Source of the DNA: Amycolatopsis sp. CA-128772
GTDB taxonomy: Bacteria > Actinomycetota > Actinomycetes > Mycobacteriales > Pseudonocardiaceae
Direction of reading: 5' to 3'
Assembly: GCF_002904295.1 (NCBI RefSeq)
Contig: NZ_PPHG01000003.1
Coordinates: forward strand, 1 to 64,000
Length of the DNA stretch: 64,000 bases
Shown: positions 1 through 8,720 of the stretch, piece after piece
Layout: every line of letters begins with the position of its first letter
Numbering within the stretch: the stretch's first letter is position 1
The notes under the pieces: model-generated
Seen by the model: the letters and a program-made list of their open reading frames with translations, nothing else
Told to the model about the DNA's origin: nothing
The model's database searches: none
Position numbers and translations under genes: made by a program

Positions 1-2
1 CA

Positions 3-1328
3 GTGAGCCAACCCCACCGGTCGGCGATCGCCAAGATCGTCGGCGCGAGCCTGATCGGCACCACCATCGAGTGGTACGACTTCTTCCTCTACACCTCGGC
101 CGCCGCCCTCGTCTTCAACAAGCTGTTCTTCCCGACGGCGAACCCGCTGACCGGCACGCTGCTGGCGTTCCTGACCTACGCCGTCGGGTTCCTCGCCCGC
201 CCGATCGGCGGCCTCGTCTTCGGCCACTTCGGCGACCGGCTCGGGCGCAAGAAACTGCTGGTTGTCAGCCTCGTGCTGATGGGCGGCTCGACGTGCCTGA
301 TGGGCGTCCTGCCGACGTACGCGAGCGCGGGTGTCGCGGCACCCGTCCTGCTCACGCTGCTCCGGCTCGTCCAGGGCTTCGCCCTCGGCGGCGAATGGGG
401 CGGGGCCGTCCTGATCGTCTCCGAACACGGTGACGACCGCCGCCGCGGCTTCTGGGCGAGCTGGCCGCAGTGCGGCGCGCCCGGCGGCAACCTGCTGGCC
501 ACCGCCGTCCTGGCGATCCTGTCCGGGACGCAGTCCGACGCGACCTTCATGGCGTGGGGCTGGCGGGTCCCGTTCCTGCTCTCGGGCGTCCTGCTGCTGA
601 TCGGGCTGTGGATCCGGCTGGCCGTCGCCGAGTCGCCGGTGTTCCTCGCCGCCCAGCGCCAGGCCGAGGCGCGCGTGGAAAAGCACGTTCCGGTCGTCGA
701 CGTCTTCCGCAACAGCTGGCGGCAGGTGCTGATCACGATCGGCGCGCGGATGGCCGAAAACGTCTCGTACTACGTGATCACCGCGTTCATCCTGGTGTAC
801 GTCACGACCGGGCTGCACCTGCCGAAGGGCGTCGGCCTGACCGCGGTGCTGATCGGCTCGGCCGTGCACTTCGTGACGATCCCGGTGTGGGGCGCGCTGT
901 CCGACCGCGTCGGGCGGCGGCCGGTCTACCTGTTCGGCGCGATCGGGATGGCCTTGTGGGGCTTCGCGTTCTTCGCCCTGCTGGACACGAAGTCGTCGCC
1001 GGTGATCGTGCTGGCCGCGACCGTCGGGCTGGTGCTGCACGGCGCGATGTACGGGCCGCAGGCCGCGTTCTTCGCCGAGCAGTTCCCGACCCGGGTGCGC
1101 TACACCGGCCTGTCCGTCGGCGGGCAGCTGTCGTCGATCGCCGCCGGGGCCGTCGCGCCGCTGATTGCCGTCGCCCTGTTCTCGGCGTGGGGCAGCACCG
1201 TGCCGGTGTCGCTGTACGTCGCGGCGATGTGCCTGATCACGGTGATCGCGCTGCTGTCCGCCCGCGAAACCCGCGGCGAATCGCTGCACGACGGCGTCGA
1301 GGCGGAAACGGCGGCCGTCTCGCCCTAG
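3..1328 (+). CDS. MFS transporter, metabolite:H+ symporter (MHS) type
   Basis: This 441-residue integral membrane protein probably imports a small organic acid or similar metabolite with protons. WYDFF at residues 24-28 in the first helix and the cytoplasmic loop GDRLGRKK at 77-84 are typical of the MHS branch of the major facilitator superfamily, and hydrophobic segments follow along the whole length. The GTG at 3 gives a family-typical N-terminus, but upstream DNA is missing, so a slightly earlier start cannot be excluded. The GAF/PucR regulator begins 1 nt after the stop, so the two are probably co-transcribed and the regulator may sense the substrate. The substrate cannot be read from sequence. 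Confidence 0.85.
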   Translation: MSQPHRSAIAKIVGASLIGTTIEWYDFFLYTSAAALVFNKLFFPTANPLTGTLLAFLTYAVGFLARPIGGLVFGHFGDRLGRKKLLVVSLVLMGGSTCLMGVLPTYASAGVAAPVLLTLLRLVQGFALGGEWGGAVLIVSEHGDDRRRGFWASWPQCGAPGGNLLATAVLAILSGTQSDATFMAWGWRVPFLLSGVLLLIGLWIRLAVAESPVFLAAQRQAEARVEKHVPVVDVFRNSWRQVLITIGARMAENVSYYVITAFILVYVTTGLHLPKGVGLTAVLIGSAVHFVTIPVWGALSDRVGRRPVYLFGAIGMALWGFAFFALLDTKSSPVIVLAATVGLVLHGAMYGPQAAFFAEQFPTRVRYTGLSVGGQLSSIAAGAVAPLIAVALFSAWGSTVPVSLYVAAMCLITVIALLSARETRGESLHDGVEAETAAVSP

Positions 1329-1329
1329 C

Positions 1330-3183
1330 ATGACCGCCGTGACCGCACCTTCGGACGCGCTGCGCCGGCTGCTCGACCTGCTCGCCTCCGGGGCGAGCAC
1401 CGAGCAGCTGGCGCACGTCGTCGTGGCCGCCCGCGCCGAAGGTGCTCTCGACGCGGCCGACCTGGCCGCGCTGGCCAGCGCGGGCGAGCTGGCCCTGCGG
1501 ATCCGCGAGACCCTGGCCGAGCACCGGCGGCGCGAAGCCCAGCTCACGGCGTTGTTCGAAACCGCGAGCGAGCTCGCCGCGCTGTCGGACCCGGACACCG
1601 TGCTGCGCTCGATCGTCCGGCGGGCGCGGGCGCTGCTCGGCGTCGACGTCTCCTACCTGAGCCTGAACAACGAGGCCGAGGGCAAGACCTACATCCGGGT
1701 CAGCGACGGCTCGGTGTCGGCGGAGTTCCAGCAGATCGTGCTCGGCATGGGGGAGGGGCTCGGCGGGCTGGTCGCGCAGACCGCGCGGCCGTACGCGACT
1801 TCGGACTACTTCCACGACGACCGGTTCAAGCACACCCGGCACATCGACTCCGGGGTCCAGGACGAGGGCCTGACCGCGATCCTCGGCGTCCCGCTGGCCA
1901 TCGGCCCGAAGGTGCTCGGCGTGCTCTTCGCGTCCGACCGGGCCGCGCGGGAGTTCTCCGCCGACGAGGTGGCGCTGCTGTCGTCGCTGGCCGACCACGC
2001 GGCGATCGCGCTGGACAGCGCGAACCTGCTCGACCAGACGCGGCGCGCGGTCGCCGAGCTCAACGAGGCCAACGCGACGATGGAACGCGCCGAGGACGCG
2101 CACGACCGGCTGACCGATCTCGTGCTGCGCGGGGGCGATCTGCCGGACGTCGCCGACGCCGTCGCCGGTGTGCTGCACGGGGACCTCACCGTCTACGACG
2201 CCGACGGCACGCTCCTGGCGAGCTCGTCGGCCCCGGTGGCGCTCGACGCCGACGCGCTCGCCGCGGCCCGCGCCGCCGGCCGGGCGGTGTCCACAAAGGA
2301 CAACTGGGTGTGTGCGGTGCAGGCGGGCCCGGAACTGCTCGGCAGCCTGGTGCTGACCGGGCGCGCCGGCCTCGGCGACCCGGACCGGCGGTTGTTCGAA
2401 CGCGCCGGCGTCGTGACGGCGTTGCTGCTGATGCTGCGGCGGTCGGTGGTGCGCGCCGAGGACGAGGTCCGCGGCGAGCTGCTGACCGACCTGCTCACCG
2501 CCCCCGGGCGCAATCCCCGCGCGCTGCTGGCCCGCGGCCGTCGCCTGGGCATCGACCTGTCGGCCCCGCACGCGGTCCTGGTCGCCCACGCGGACGGCGG
2601 TTCGCGGCGGCGCGTGGCGAGCGCGGCCGCCCGGCACGCGACGCTGGTCGGGGTGCACGCGGAGGAAGTCGTGCTGCTCGCGGCGGGCGACCCGGACGAG
2701 CTGGCCCGCCGCGTCGCGGCCGACCTCGGCTCGGCGACCGGCCGCCCGGTCACGGTGGGCGCGGCGGGCCCGGCGGGCGGCCCGTCGGCGATCGCGGAGG
2801 CCCACGCGGAAGCGGCCCGGTGCGTCCGCGCGCTGCTGGCCCTCGGCCGGACCGGCGAAGGCGCAGCGATGGCCGGGCTCGGGTTCCTGGGGCAGCTCCT
2901 CGGCGACCGCGCGGACCTCGACGCGTTCGTCCGGCAGACGCTGGGACCGGTCCTGGACTACGACGAGCGCCGCGGCACCGAGCTGGTCGCGACGCTACGG
3001 GCCTACTTCGCGAACGGTTCACAGCTGGCGCGCACGAAGGATGTGCTGCACGTCCACGTGAACACGGTGGTGCAGCGGCTGGAACGGGTGGCGTCCCTGC
3101 TGGGGGAGGACTGGCAGGCGCCGGACCGGGCGCTGGAAATCCAGCTGGCGCTGCGGTTGCACCGGCTGGGCACGCCGCGGTGA
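1330..3183 (+). CDS. GAF domain / PucR-type helix-turn-helix transcriptional regulator
   Basis: A 617-residue cytoplasmic regulator. A GAF sensor domain occupies roughly residues 75-235, with a helical linker after it. The C-terminal 60-70 residues form the PucR-type helix-turn-helix (NTVVQRLERVASLLG followed by ALEIQLALRLHRL). Proteins of this build control uptake and catabolism of small nitrogen or aromatic compounds. It starts one base after the MHS transporter stop, which suggests it controls that transporter. ATG at 1330 is the only sensible start. Confidence 0.85.
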   Translation: MTAVTAPSDALRRLLDLLASGASTEQLAHVVVAARAEGALDAADLAALASAGELALRIRETLAEHRRREAQLTALFETASELAALSDPDTVLRSIVRRARALLGVDVSYLSLNNEAEGKTYIRVSDGSVSAEFQQIVLGMGEGLGGLVAQTARPYATSDYFHDDRFKHTRHIDSGVQDEGLTAILGVPLAIGPKVLGVLFASDRAAREFSADEVALLSSLADHAAIALDSANLLDQTRRAVAELNEANATMERAEDAHDRLTDLVLRGGDLPDVADAVAGVLHGDLTVYDADGTLLASSSAPVALDADALAAARAAGRAVSTKDNWVCAVQAGPELLGSLVLTGRAGLGDPDRRLFERAGVVTALLLMLRRSVVRAEDEVRGELLTDLLTAPGRNPRALLARGRRLGIDLSAPHAVLVAHADGGSRRRVASAAARHATLVGVHAEEVVLLAAGDPDELARRVAADLGSATGRPVTVGAAGPAGGPSAIAEAHAEAARCVRALLALGRTGEGAAMAGLGFLGQLLGDRADLDAFVRQTLGPVLDYDERRGTELVATLRAYFANGSQLARTKDVLHVHVNTVVQRLERVASLLGEDWQAPDRALEIQLALRLHRLGTPR

Positions 3184-3329
3184 CGCCGGTTTTTGTCGGT
3201 GGTCTCCGGTAGCGTGGAAAACGGGGGGCGCCCCCGCGGGCTCGGTCAAGTACCCCCGCCCGGCCCTAGCGGAATCCCGCCGGGCCCGGCACGGTGGGAG
3301 TTGACGGATACCGCTATCGAGGGGGTCTC

Positions 3330-3701
3330 GTGAAGGAATTCGAAAACGCACTCACGGCCGCGTTCGGCGCGCGCCCGGCCGAAGTGCCGGAGCTGGCGAT
3401 CGACCACCTCGACGGCCGCGCGGCCGGGCCCGGCGCGGCGCCGTTGTGCTACACCTGGGCAGCCGAGCCGGTCCGGGCGTCGACCTGCGTCACCCGCGTC
3501 GAGACGGGCCCGGCTAGCGGGTACGGCGGCACCTGCTACTGCCGCGTCGAGACGGGCCCGGCTCGCGGGTACGGCGGCACCTGCTACTGCCGCGCCGAGA
3601 CGGGCTCGGCTCGCGGGTACGGCGGCACCTGCTACTGCCGCGCCGAGCCTGCCATGGCGACTGTCTGCCGGGCCGAGCCGGTGGCCGCTGCCGCCGGGTG
3701 A
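3330..3701 (+). CDS. Multi-core Cys-rich RiPP precursor peptide (candidate azoline/thiazole peptide)
   Basis: A 123-residue peptide next to a YcaO cyclodehydratase. Residues 1-30 (KEFENALTAAF...ELAIDHLDGR) look like an acidic helical leader. Three consecutive 16-residue units follow: VETGPASGYGGTCYCR, VETGPARGYGGTCYCR and AETGSARGYGGTCYCR. Degenerate units lie before (AEPVRASTCVTR) and after (AEPAMATVCR). There are nine Cys in all, six of them in the TCYC motifs, which are good heterocyclisation sites. Each unit ends in Arg, a plausible processing point. The GTG at 3330 has GAGGGGG 4 nt upstream; an in-frame start at 3294 would only add 12 residues. The stop overlaps the YcaO start (GTGA). 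The product structure is inferred, and I do not recognise a named family. Confidence 0.75.
   Translation: MKEFENALTAAFGARPAEVPELAIDHLDGRAAGPGAAPLCYTWAAEPVRASTCVTRVETGPASGYGGTCYCRVETGPARGYGGTCYCRAETGSARGYGGTCYCRAEPAMATVCRAEPVAAAAG
3498..3641 (+). repeat. Three tandem 48-bp repeats encoding the RiPP core units
   Basis: Units lie at 3498-3545, 3546-3593 and 3594-3641, in frame with the precursor. Unit 2 differs from unit 1 by one base and unit 3 differs from unit 2 by two. All three differences change an amino acid (S/R, V/A, P/S), while the GYGGTCYCR-encoding half is identical in all. Confidence 0.9.
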
Positions 3702-5884
3702 CCGAACCGTCCCCGCCCGTCGTCGGGTTCAAGCGGCACCTCAGCACGGCTGTGGTGCCCGGCGACGCGGTTTACGTCCTCTCCGAAGACGGTGCGACGG
3801 CGCTGAGCGGGCCGCACCTGGAGTCCCTGGTTCCGTTGCTGGACGGCACCAGGGACTTCGCGGCCCTGCGCCGTGACCTGCCCGCCGGCGTCCCCGCCGA
3901 CGAGGCGTCCGGCGTGCTGTCCCGGCTCGCCGACGCCGGGCTGATCGGCCTGCGCCCGGCCGCGTCCACACCCGAACTGGCCTACTGGGACACCATCGGC
4001 GGCGAACCGGCTCACGGGCGGGTCGCGCTGATCGGTGGCGACGCCGCGGCGGCCGACGCCCTGCGCGGAGCCGGGCTCACCGTGGCCGACGACGCCGACC
4101 TCTCCCTCGTGCTGTGCCACGACTACCTCGATGAAACACTGCCCGAAGTGGACGCCCGACACCGCGCGTCCGGGCGGCCGTGGCTGCTCGCGAAACCGCT
4201 CGGGGCGCGGGTGTGGCTCGGCCCGTTCTTCACCCCCGGCGACGGCCCCTGCTGGCTTTGCCTGGCCGCGCGGCTGTGGGGCAACCGGCCCGCCGAAGCC
4301 CACGTCCGCGACGCACTGGGCCGGCCAGGCCCGTTGCCGCGCCCGGAGGTCGCGTTCGCGCCCCTGACCGCCGTCGCGCTCAACCTGGTCGCCCTCGAAG
4401 CCGCCAAGTGGCTGGCCGGGCAGCGGCAGCCGGGGCAGCGTGCACTGTGGACGTTCGACAGCCGGGACCTCACCGGTGAACGCCACGAGGTGCGCGCGCG
4501 GCCGCAGTGCCCGTCCTGCGGGAACCCGGAGCTGGTGCGGGAGCGGACCCGCCGGCCCGTGGTGTTCGAGCCGCGGCCCAAGGCCCACACCGGCGGCGGC
4601 GGCCACCGCGCCCTGCCGCCCGAACAGGTCCTCGACACCTACCGGCACCTGGTCAGCCCGCTGACCGGCGTGGTCAAGGAACTGCGCCGCGACACGCGCG
4701 GCCCGGCGCTGTTCAGCTCGTTCCGCTCCGGGCCGAACATCGCACTGGGCCGCCGGGGCGCCGAACGGCTGCGCACGGCGTTGCGGAGCGAGAACGGCGG
4801 CAAGGGCGTCACCCCGCTCCAGGCCGAAGTCGGCGCACTGTGCGAGGCCCTCGAACGGCACAGCGGTCACCACGACGGCGACGAAGAACGAGTACGCGCC
4901 AGTTTCCGTTCACTGGGCGACAAAGCCGTGCACCCGGACACGTGCCAGCTGTTCCACGAACGCCAGTTCGCCGATCGGGCGCGCACCAACGCGAGCCACG
5001 GGCCGTTCCAGTTCGTCTGCGAACCGTTCGACGACGACGCCGTGCTCGACTGGACGCCGGTGTGGTCGCTCACCCGCGGCGAGCACCGGCTGTTCCCGAC
5101 CGCCATGCTGTACTTCGGCGCGCCCGGGGCGGCGTCGCTGTTCCCCGATTCGAACGGCAACGCCGCGGGCAGCACCCTGGAAGACGCCGCCCTGCAAGGG
5201 ATGCTCGAGGTCGTCGAACGCGACGCCGTCGCGCTGTGGTGGTACAACCGGACCCGGCAGCCGGCCGTCGACCTGGACGCCTCCGGCGACCCCTGGATCG
5301 CCGAGCTGCGGCAGGTGTACGCCGGTCTGGGCCGCGAGGTCTGGGTCCTCGACCTCACGTCCGACCTCGGCGTGCCGGTGATGGTGGCGCTGTCGCGGCG
5401 GACCGAGGGCCCTCGTGAGGCGATCATGCTGGGGTTCGGCGCGCACCTCGACCCGGCCGTCGCGCTGCGGCGCGCGTTGACCGAGCTGAACCAGATGATG
5501 CCCCCGGTCCTCGACGGCTGGGACGGCGGCGACGACCCGGACGCGGTGCGGTGGCTGCGCGACGCGACGGTCGCCGCCGAGCCGTACCTGCTGCCCGATC
5601 CGGCCGCCGGACCGGCGCCGTTGCGCGATGCCTCTTCGCCGGACCTCCTCGCGGACGTGGAACTGGTGCAGGCCAGGCTCGAAGCGGCCGGGCTGGAGGT
5701 GTTCGTGCTCGACCAGACGCGGCCCGACATCGGCCTGCCCGTGGTCAAGGTGCTCGTGCCGGGCCTGCGCGGGTTCTGGGCGCGGTTCGCCCCCGGCCGG
5801 CTCTACGACGTGCCGGTGCGGCTCGGCCGGCTGGCCGAGCCGACCGCCTACGAAGACCTCAACCCGAGGCGGATCTTCCTCTAG
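3698..5884 (+). CDS. Fused E1-like (ocin-ThiF) / YcaO cyclodehydratase of TOMM type
   Basis: This 728-residue enzyme probably binds the precursor leader and cyclises Cys (and perhaps Ser/Thr) side chains of the core to azolines using ATP. Residues 1-280 are the E1-like leader-binding part, with a probable zinc tetrad C185, C188 (CWLC) and C271, C274 (CPSC). The YcaO domain runs from about 300 to the end, opening with HTGGGGHRALPPEQV and carrying the ATP/Mg region around E495-E507 (LEDAALQGMLEVVERD). GTG at 3698 overlaps the precursor stop by 4 nt, so translation is coupled. The C-terminus reads NPRRIFL and lacks the Pro-rich tail seen in many azoline-forming YcaO proteins. No dehydrogenase, protease or exporter lies alongside. 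Confidence 0.85.
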   Translation: MTEPSPPVVGFKRHLSTAVVPGDAVYVLSEDGATALSGPHLESLVPLLDGTRDFAALRRDLPAGVPADEASGVLSRLADAGLIGLRPAASTPELAYWDTIGGEPAHGRVALIGGDAAAADALRGAGLTVADDADLSLVLCHDYLDETLPEVDARHRASGRPWLLAKPLGARVWLGPFFTPGDGPCWLCLAARLWGNRPAEAHVRDALGRPGPLPRPEVAFAPLTAVALNLVALEAAKWLAGQRQPGQRALWTFDSRDLTGERHEVRARPQCPSCGNPELVRERTRRPVVFEPRPKAHTGGGGHRALPPEQVLDTYRHLVSPLTGVVKELRRDTRGPALFSSFRSGPNIALGRRGAERLRTALRSENGGKGVTPLQAEVGALCEALERHSGHHDGDEERVRASFRSLGDKAVHPDTCQLFHERQFADRARTNASHGPFQFVCEPFDDDAVLDWTPVWSLTRGEHRLFPTAMLYFGAPGAASLFPDSNGNAAGSTLEDAALQGMLEVVERDAVALWWYNRTRQPAVDLDASGDPWIAELRQVYAGLGREVWVLDLTSDLGVPVMVALSRRTEGPREAIMLGFGAHLDPAVALRRALTELNQMMPPVLDGWDGGDDPDAVRWLRDATVAAEPYLLPDPAAGPAPLRDASSPDLLADVELVQARLEAAGLEVFVLDQTRPDIGLPVVKVLVPGLRGFWARFAPGRLYDVPVRLGRLAEPTAYEDLNPRRIFL

Positions 5885-7080
5885 CACTGGCCGTCGGCGA
5901 GGACCCAGTAGCCGGGTGACGTCTCCCGCAGGGCGTGCACGGTGAACGTGTTCCACAGCCCCATGGCCTGGTTCGAGCCGTTCGCGTACGTCTGGCCGGC
6001 GCTCTGGTGCGCGCGGCCCGCCTGCGTGTGGGCGTAGTTGCTGGCGCTCACGCAGGGGCCCGCCGGCGTGGTGGACGACGTCGTGGTGGTCGGCGTCGTC
6101 GTCGGCGGTGGGGTGGTCGATCCGTTGTCCAGCCCGAAGAACACGCCGGTGTAGTAGCTGGAGCAGATGCCGGCCAGGAAGTACGCGCCGGTGCTGCCGC
6201 ACTGGGTCGGGCCCGTGCCCGGGTCGACCGCGGTGCCGTGGCCCATGCCCGCGATCGAGTACAGCTGCACCCGGCCGCCGTAGTTCGTCAGCGTGGTGCC
6301 GCCGGGCAGGGACTGCGTGCTCGCCGGGGTCTGGGAAACGCCGTGCACGGCGGTCCACTGGTCGCGCAGCTCGGTGCCGTTGACCGGGTAGACGGTGTAG
6401 TCGGCGGTGCCCTGCCAGATCGCGACGCGCGGCCACGGGCCGCCGTAGCCGGGGTACTGCGCCTTGACCTTCGCCGCCCACTGCGCCGGCGTCAGGCGCT
6501 GGTCGTTCTGCTGGCAGTTCGTCGCCTCGATGATGCTCGTGGCGCACTGGGCGGGCAGCCCGGAGTCGATCCCGCCCGCGGCGAAGACGTCCGGGTAGGC
6601 CGCGAGCAGGTCGGCGGTCATGGCGCCACCGGCCGACAACCCGGTGACGAACACCCGGGAGCGGTCCGAGCCGTGGTCCGCGATCGCCTTGTCCACCATG
6701 GACCTGACCGACGCGGCTTCGCCGTTGCCGCGGGTGTCGTCGGCGGTGGAGAACCAGTTGAAGCACTTCGACGAGTTGTTCGCGGTCGACTGCTGGGGGA
6801 ACACGACCTCGAACCGCCAGCGGTCGGCCAGCCCGGGCCAGCCGGAGTGGGCGTAGTAGTCCGCGGCGCTCTGCGTGCAGCCGTGCAGCGCGACGACCAC
6901 CGGACGGCCGGCTTCCAGGCCGGCGGGCGTGTAGGTGTACATCGCCAGCGCACCGGGGTTGGCGCCGAAGGACGAGACCGGCACGAGGGAGGACGGGGGC
7001 GGATCGGCGGCCGCCACCCCGACGGTGGTGAGCACGGCGGCGGTGATCGCGGCGAGGCCGGCGAAGGCGAGTTTGCGCAT
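5881..7080 (-). CDS. Secreted PHB depolymerase-family esterase
   Basis: A 399-residue exported alpha/beta hydrolase of the LpqC/PHB depolymerase group. It has a signal peptide (residues 1-25, ending AAADP), oxyanion region HGCTQ near 66, and nucleophile S149 in GLSAGG. A Thr/Pro-rich linker precedes a C-terminal domain with paired Cys (PCVSASNYAHTQAGRAH ... GYWVLADGQC) that may bind the polymer or a carbohydrate. The substrate could be polyhydroxybutyrate or an esterified plant polysaccharide, since CE1 esterases share this fold. Its stop overlaps the YcaO stop by 4 bp in convergent orientation. ATG at 7080 begins a clean signal peptide. Confidence 0.85.
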   Translation of the reverse strand: MRKLAFAGLAAITAAVLTTVGVAAADPPPSSLVPVSSFGANPGALAMYTYTPAGLEAGRPVVVALHGCTQSAADYYAHSGWPGLADRWRFEVVFPQQSTANNSSKCFNWFSTADDTRGNGEAASVRSMVDKAIADHGSDRSRVFVTGLSAGGAMTADLLAAYPDVFAAGGIDSGLPAQCATSIIEATNCQQNDQRLTPAQWAAKVKAQYPGYGGPWPRVAIWQGTADYTVYPVNGTELRDQWTAVHGVSQTPASTQSLPGGTTLTNYGGRVQLYSIAGMGHGTAVDPGTGPTQCGSTGAYFLAGICSSYYTGVFFGLDNGSTTPPPTTTPTTTTSSTTPAGPCVSASNYAHTQAGRAHQSAGQTYANGSNQAMGLWNTFTVHALRETSPGYWVLADGQC

Positions 7081-7252
7081 GGTGAGTTCCTTCTCGTCGT
7101 TGAGAGGGGCCCCGGTGACGCTAAGACGGCGCCGCCGTCGGCGACCATGTGGCTGCCCACCACAACGGCCCGGCGATTAGTGGTGGCCGGCGGGATGGCT
7201 TCCGGCCGGCGCACGCGCTTGGGTTCGGTCCATCGGACAGCGGAGGTGAACC

Positions 7253-8599
7253 GTGCGGGGTTGGCTGGCTTGGGTTCTGGCGGGAGCGCTCGTGGCGGCG
7301 CTGCCCGCGTCGGCGTCGGCTTCGGCCGGGCGCTGCAGCGTGGGCGTGCCCGGTGCCGAACGGTCGGTGGCCGCGTGCCTCGACGACCTGACGACGACCG
7401 GGGCGCTCGCGTCCGGGCACACCGTCGAGGCGGACTGGGCGGGGCTGACGTCGGCGGGCCTGCCGACGTTCGGCGCGGTGCCCGGCGTGCAGGTGGACGG
7501 CTACTTCCCGGACACGTCGACGGCGAACACCAACCACGGCTGGAACCACGACGCGCAGTTCGTGCTGCGCCTGCCGGACCGGTGGAACGGCGGCCTCGTC
7601 GTCGCCGGCTCGCCCGGCGTCCGGCGCCAGTACGCGAACGACCGCGCGATCGGGGACCAGGCGCTGGCCGAGGGTTACGCGTTCGCCGCGACCGACAAGG
7701 GCAACACCGGCGCGGCCTTCTACACCGACGGCGTCCGGCCGGGGGACGCGCTCGCGGAGTGGAACTCGCGCGTCACGCAGCTGACGCTGGCCGCGCGCGC
7801 GGCGGCGGCCCGGCACTACGGCCGTCCGGTCGCGAAGACCCTCGCGGCCGGGCTGTCCAACGGCGGGTACCTCGTGCGGTGGCAGCTGGAGAACCGGCCG
7901 TGGCTCTACGACGGCGGCGTCGACTGGGAGGGCACGCTCTGGCGGGCGGACGGCCCGAACCTGCTCACGTTCCTGCCGCCGGCCCTACGCGCCTACCCGG
8001 CGTACGCGGCCGGGTCGGAGTCGGCGCACCAGTCCATTGTGGACGCCGGGTTCGCGCCGGGGTCGGAGTTCCTGTGGGACTACCACTACCGCGTCTACTG
8101 GGACCTGACCCAGCGGATCTACCGCGAGGAGGTCGACCCGTCGTTCGACGGCTCGCTCGAGGGCGGAACCCCGTTCTGCGCTTCGGGGACGCCGTCCTGC
8201 GACGCGGACTACGCGTATGCCTCGCGGCCGGCGTCGGTGACGCGGGCGGTGGAGCGGATCTCGCTGACCGGGCGGATCGGCAAGCCCCTGCTGACGCTGC
8301 ACGGCACGCTCGACACGCTGCTGCCGATCACCCGCGACTCCGACGTCTACGACCGGATGATCACGGCCGCGGGCCGCGGCGCGCTGCACCGGTACTACCG
8401 GGTGGCGGGCGGCAACCACGTGGACGGGCTGGTCGACGCGTTCCCGGACCGGCTGCGCCCGCTCGGCCCGTGCTTCCGGACGGCGTTCGACGCCCTGGCG
8501 GGGTGGCTGCGCGGCGGGCGTCCACCGGCCTCGGCGACGATCGCCCGCCCCGCCGGGGCGACCCCGGCGGAGCTGGCCCGCACCTGCTCACTGGGCTGA
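7253..8599 (+). CDS. Secreted alpha/beta hydrolase (tannase/feruloyl esterase or 3HB-oligomer hydrolase-like)
   Basis: A 448-residue exported hydrolase. The signal peptide spans about residues 1-25 (ALPASASASA). The catalytic elements are GLSNGG (Ser nucleophile, about residue 203), an Asp in the HGTLDTLLPI segment, and a His in GGNHVDG. The layout resembles the tannase/feruloyl esterase and hydroxybutyrate-oligomer hydrolase families. It is transcribed divergently from the PHB depolymerase-like gene with 172 bp between starts, so the pair may share regulation and act in sequence on one polymer. Substrate uncertain. Confidence 0.7.
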   Translation: MRGWLAWVLAGALVAALPASASASAGRCSVGVPGAERSVAACLDDLTTTGALASGHTVEADWAGLTSAGLPTFGAVPGVQVDGYFPDTSTANTNHGWNHDAQFVLRLPDRWNGGLVVAGSPGVRRQYANDRAIGDQALAEGYAFAATDKGNTGAAFYTDGVRPGDALAEWNSRVTQLTLAARAAAARHYGRPVAKTLAAGLSNGGYLVRWQLENRPWLYDGGVDWEGTLWRADGPNLLTFLPPALRAYPAYAAGSESAHQSIVDAGFAPGSEFLWDYHYRVYWDLTQRIYREEVDPSFDGSLEGGTPFCASGTPSCDADYAYASRPASVTRAVERISLTGRIGKPLLTLHGTLDTLLPITRDSDVYDRMITAAGRGALHRYYRVAGGNHVDGLVDAFPDRLRPLGPCFRTAFDALAGWLRGGRPPASATIARPAGATPAELARTCSLG

Positions 8600-8605
8600 C
8601 CTCAA

Positions 8606-8720
8606 GCGCCCCAATGTGGCGTTCGGTGCGTCGGATGCACCGAACGCCACATTGGGTGCGTCGGACGCAACCAACGCCACATTGGGTGCGTCGGACGCAA
8701 CCAACGCCACATTGGGGCGC
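8606..8720. repeat. Palindromic intergenic repeat element with internal 30-bp direct repeats
   Basis: Arms GCGCCCCAATGTGGCGTT (8606-8623) and its exact complement (8703-8720) bound the element. Inside, 8611-8629 can instead pair with the complementary run ending at 8656 around a 7-nt loop, and a 30-bp unit (GCCACATTGGGTGCGTCGG...) repeats directly twice. It starts 6 bp after the hydrolase stop and may act as a 3' hairpin. The rest of the gap to 9024 shows no gene. Confidence 0.85.

Noticed and set aside
3330..3701. Lanthipeptide, lasso or thioamide peptide instead of azoline peptide
   Set aside because: No lanthionine synthetase, lasso cyclase or TfuA gene is adjacent; the enzyme is an E1-like/YcaO fusion, which favours azolines. 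Thioamidation is not strictly excluded.
3514..3747. Minus-strand frame over the RiPP core repeats, also repetitive
   Set aside because: It mirrors the repeats on the other strand; the plus-strand frame has the ribosome site, leader and coupling to YcaO.
8640..8720. Regular 30-bp repeats, at first sight CRISPR-like
   Set aside because: The units are contiguous without unique spacers and form inverted arms; no cas genes are nearby.
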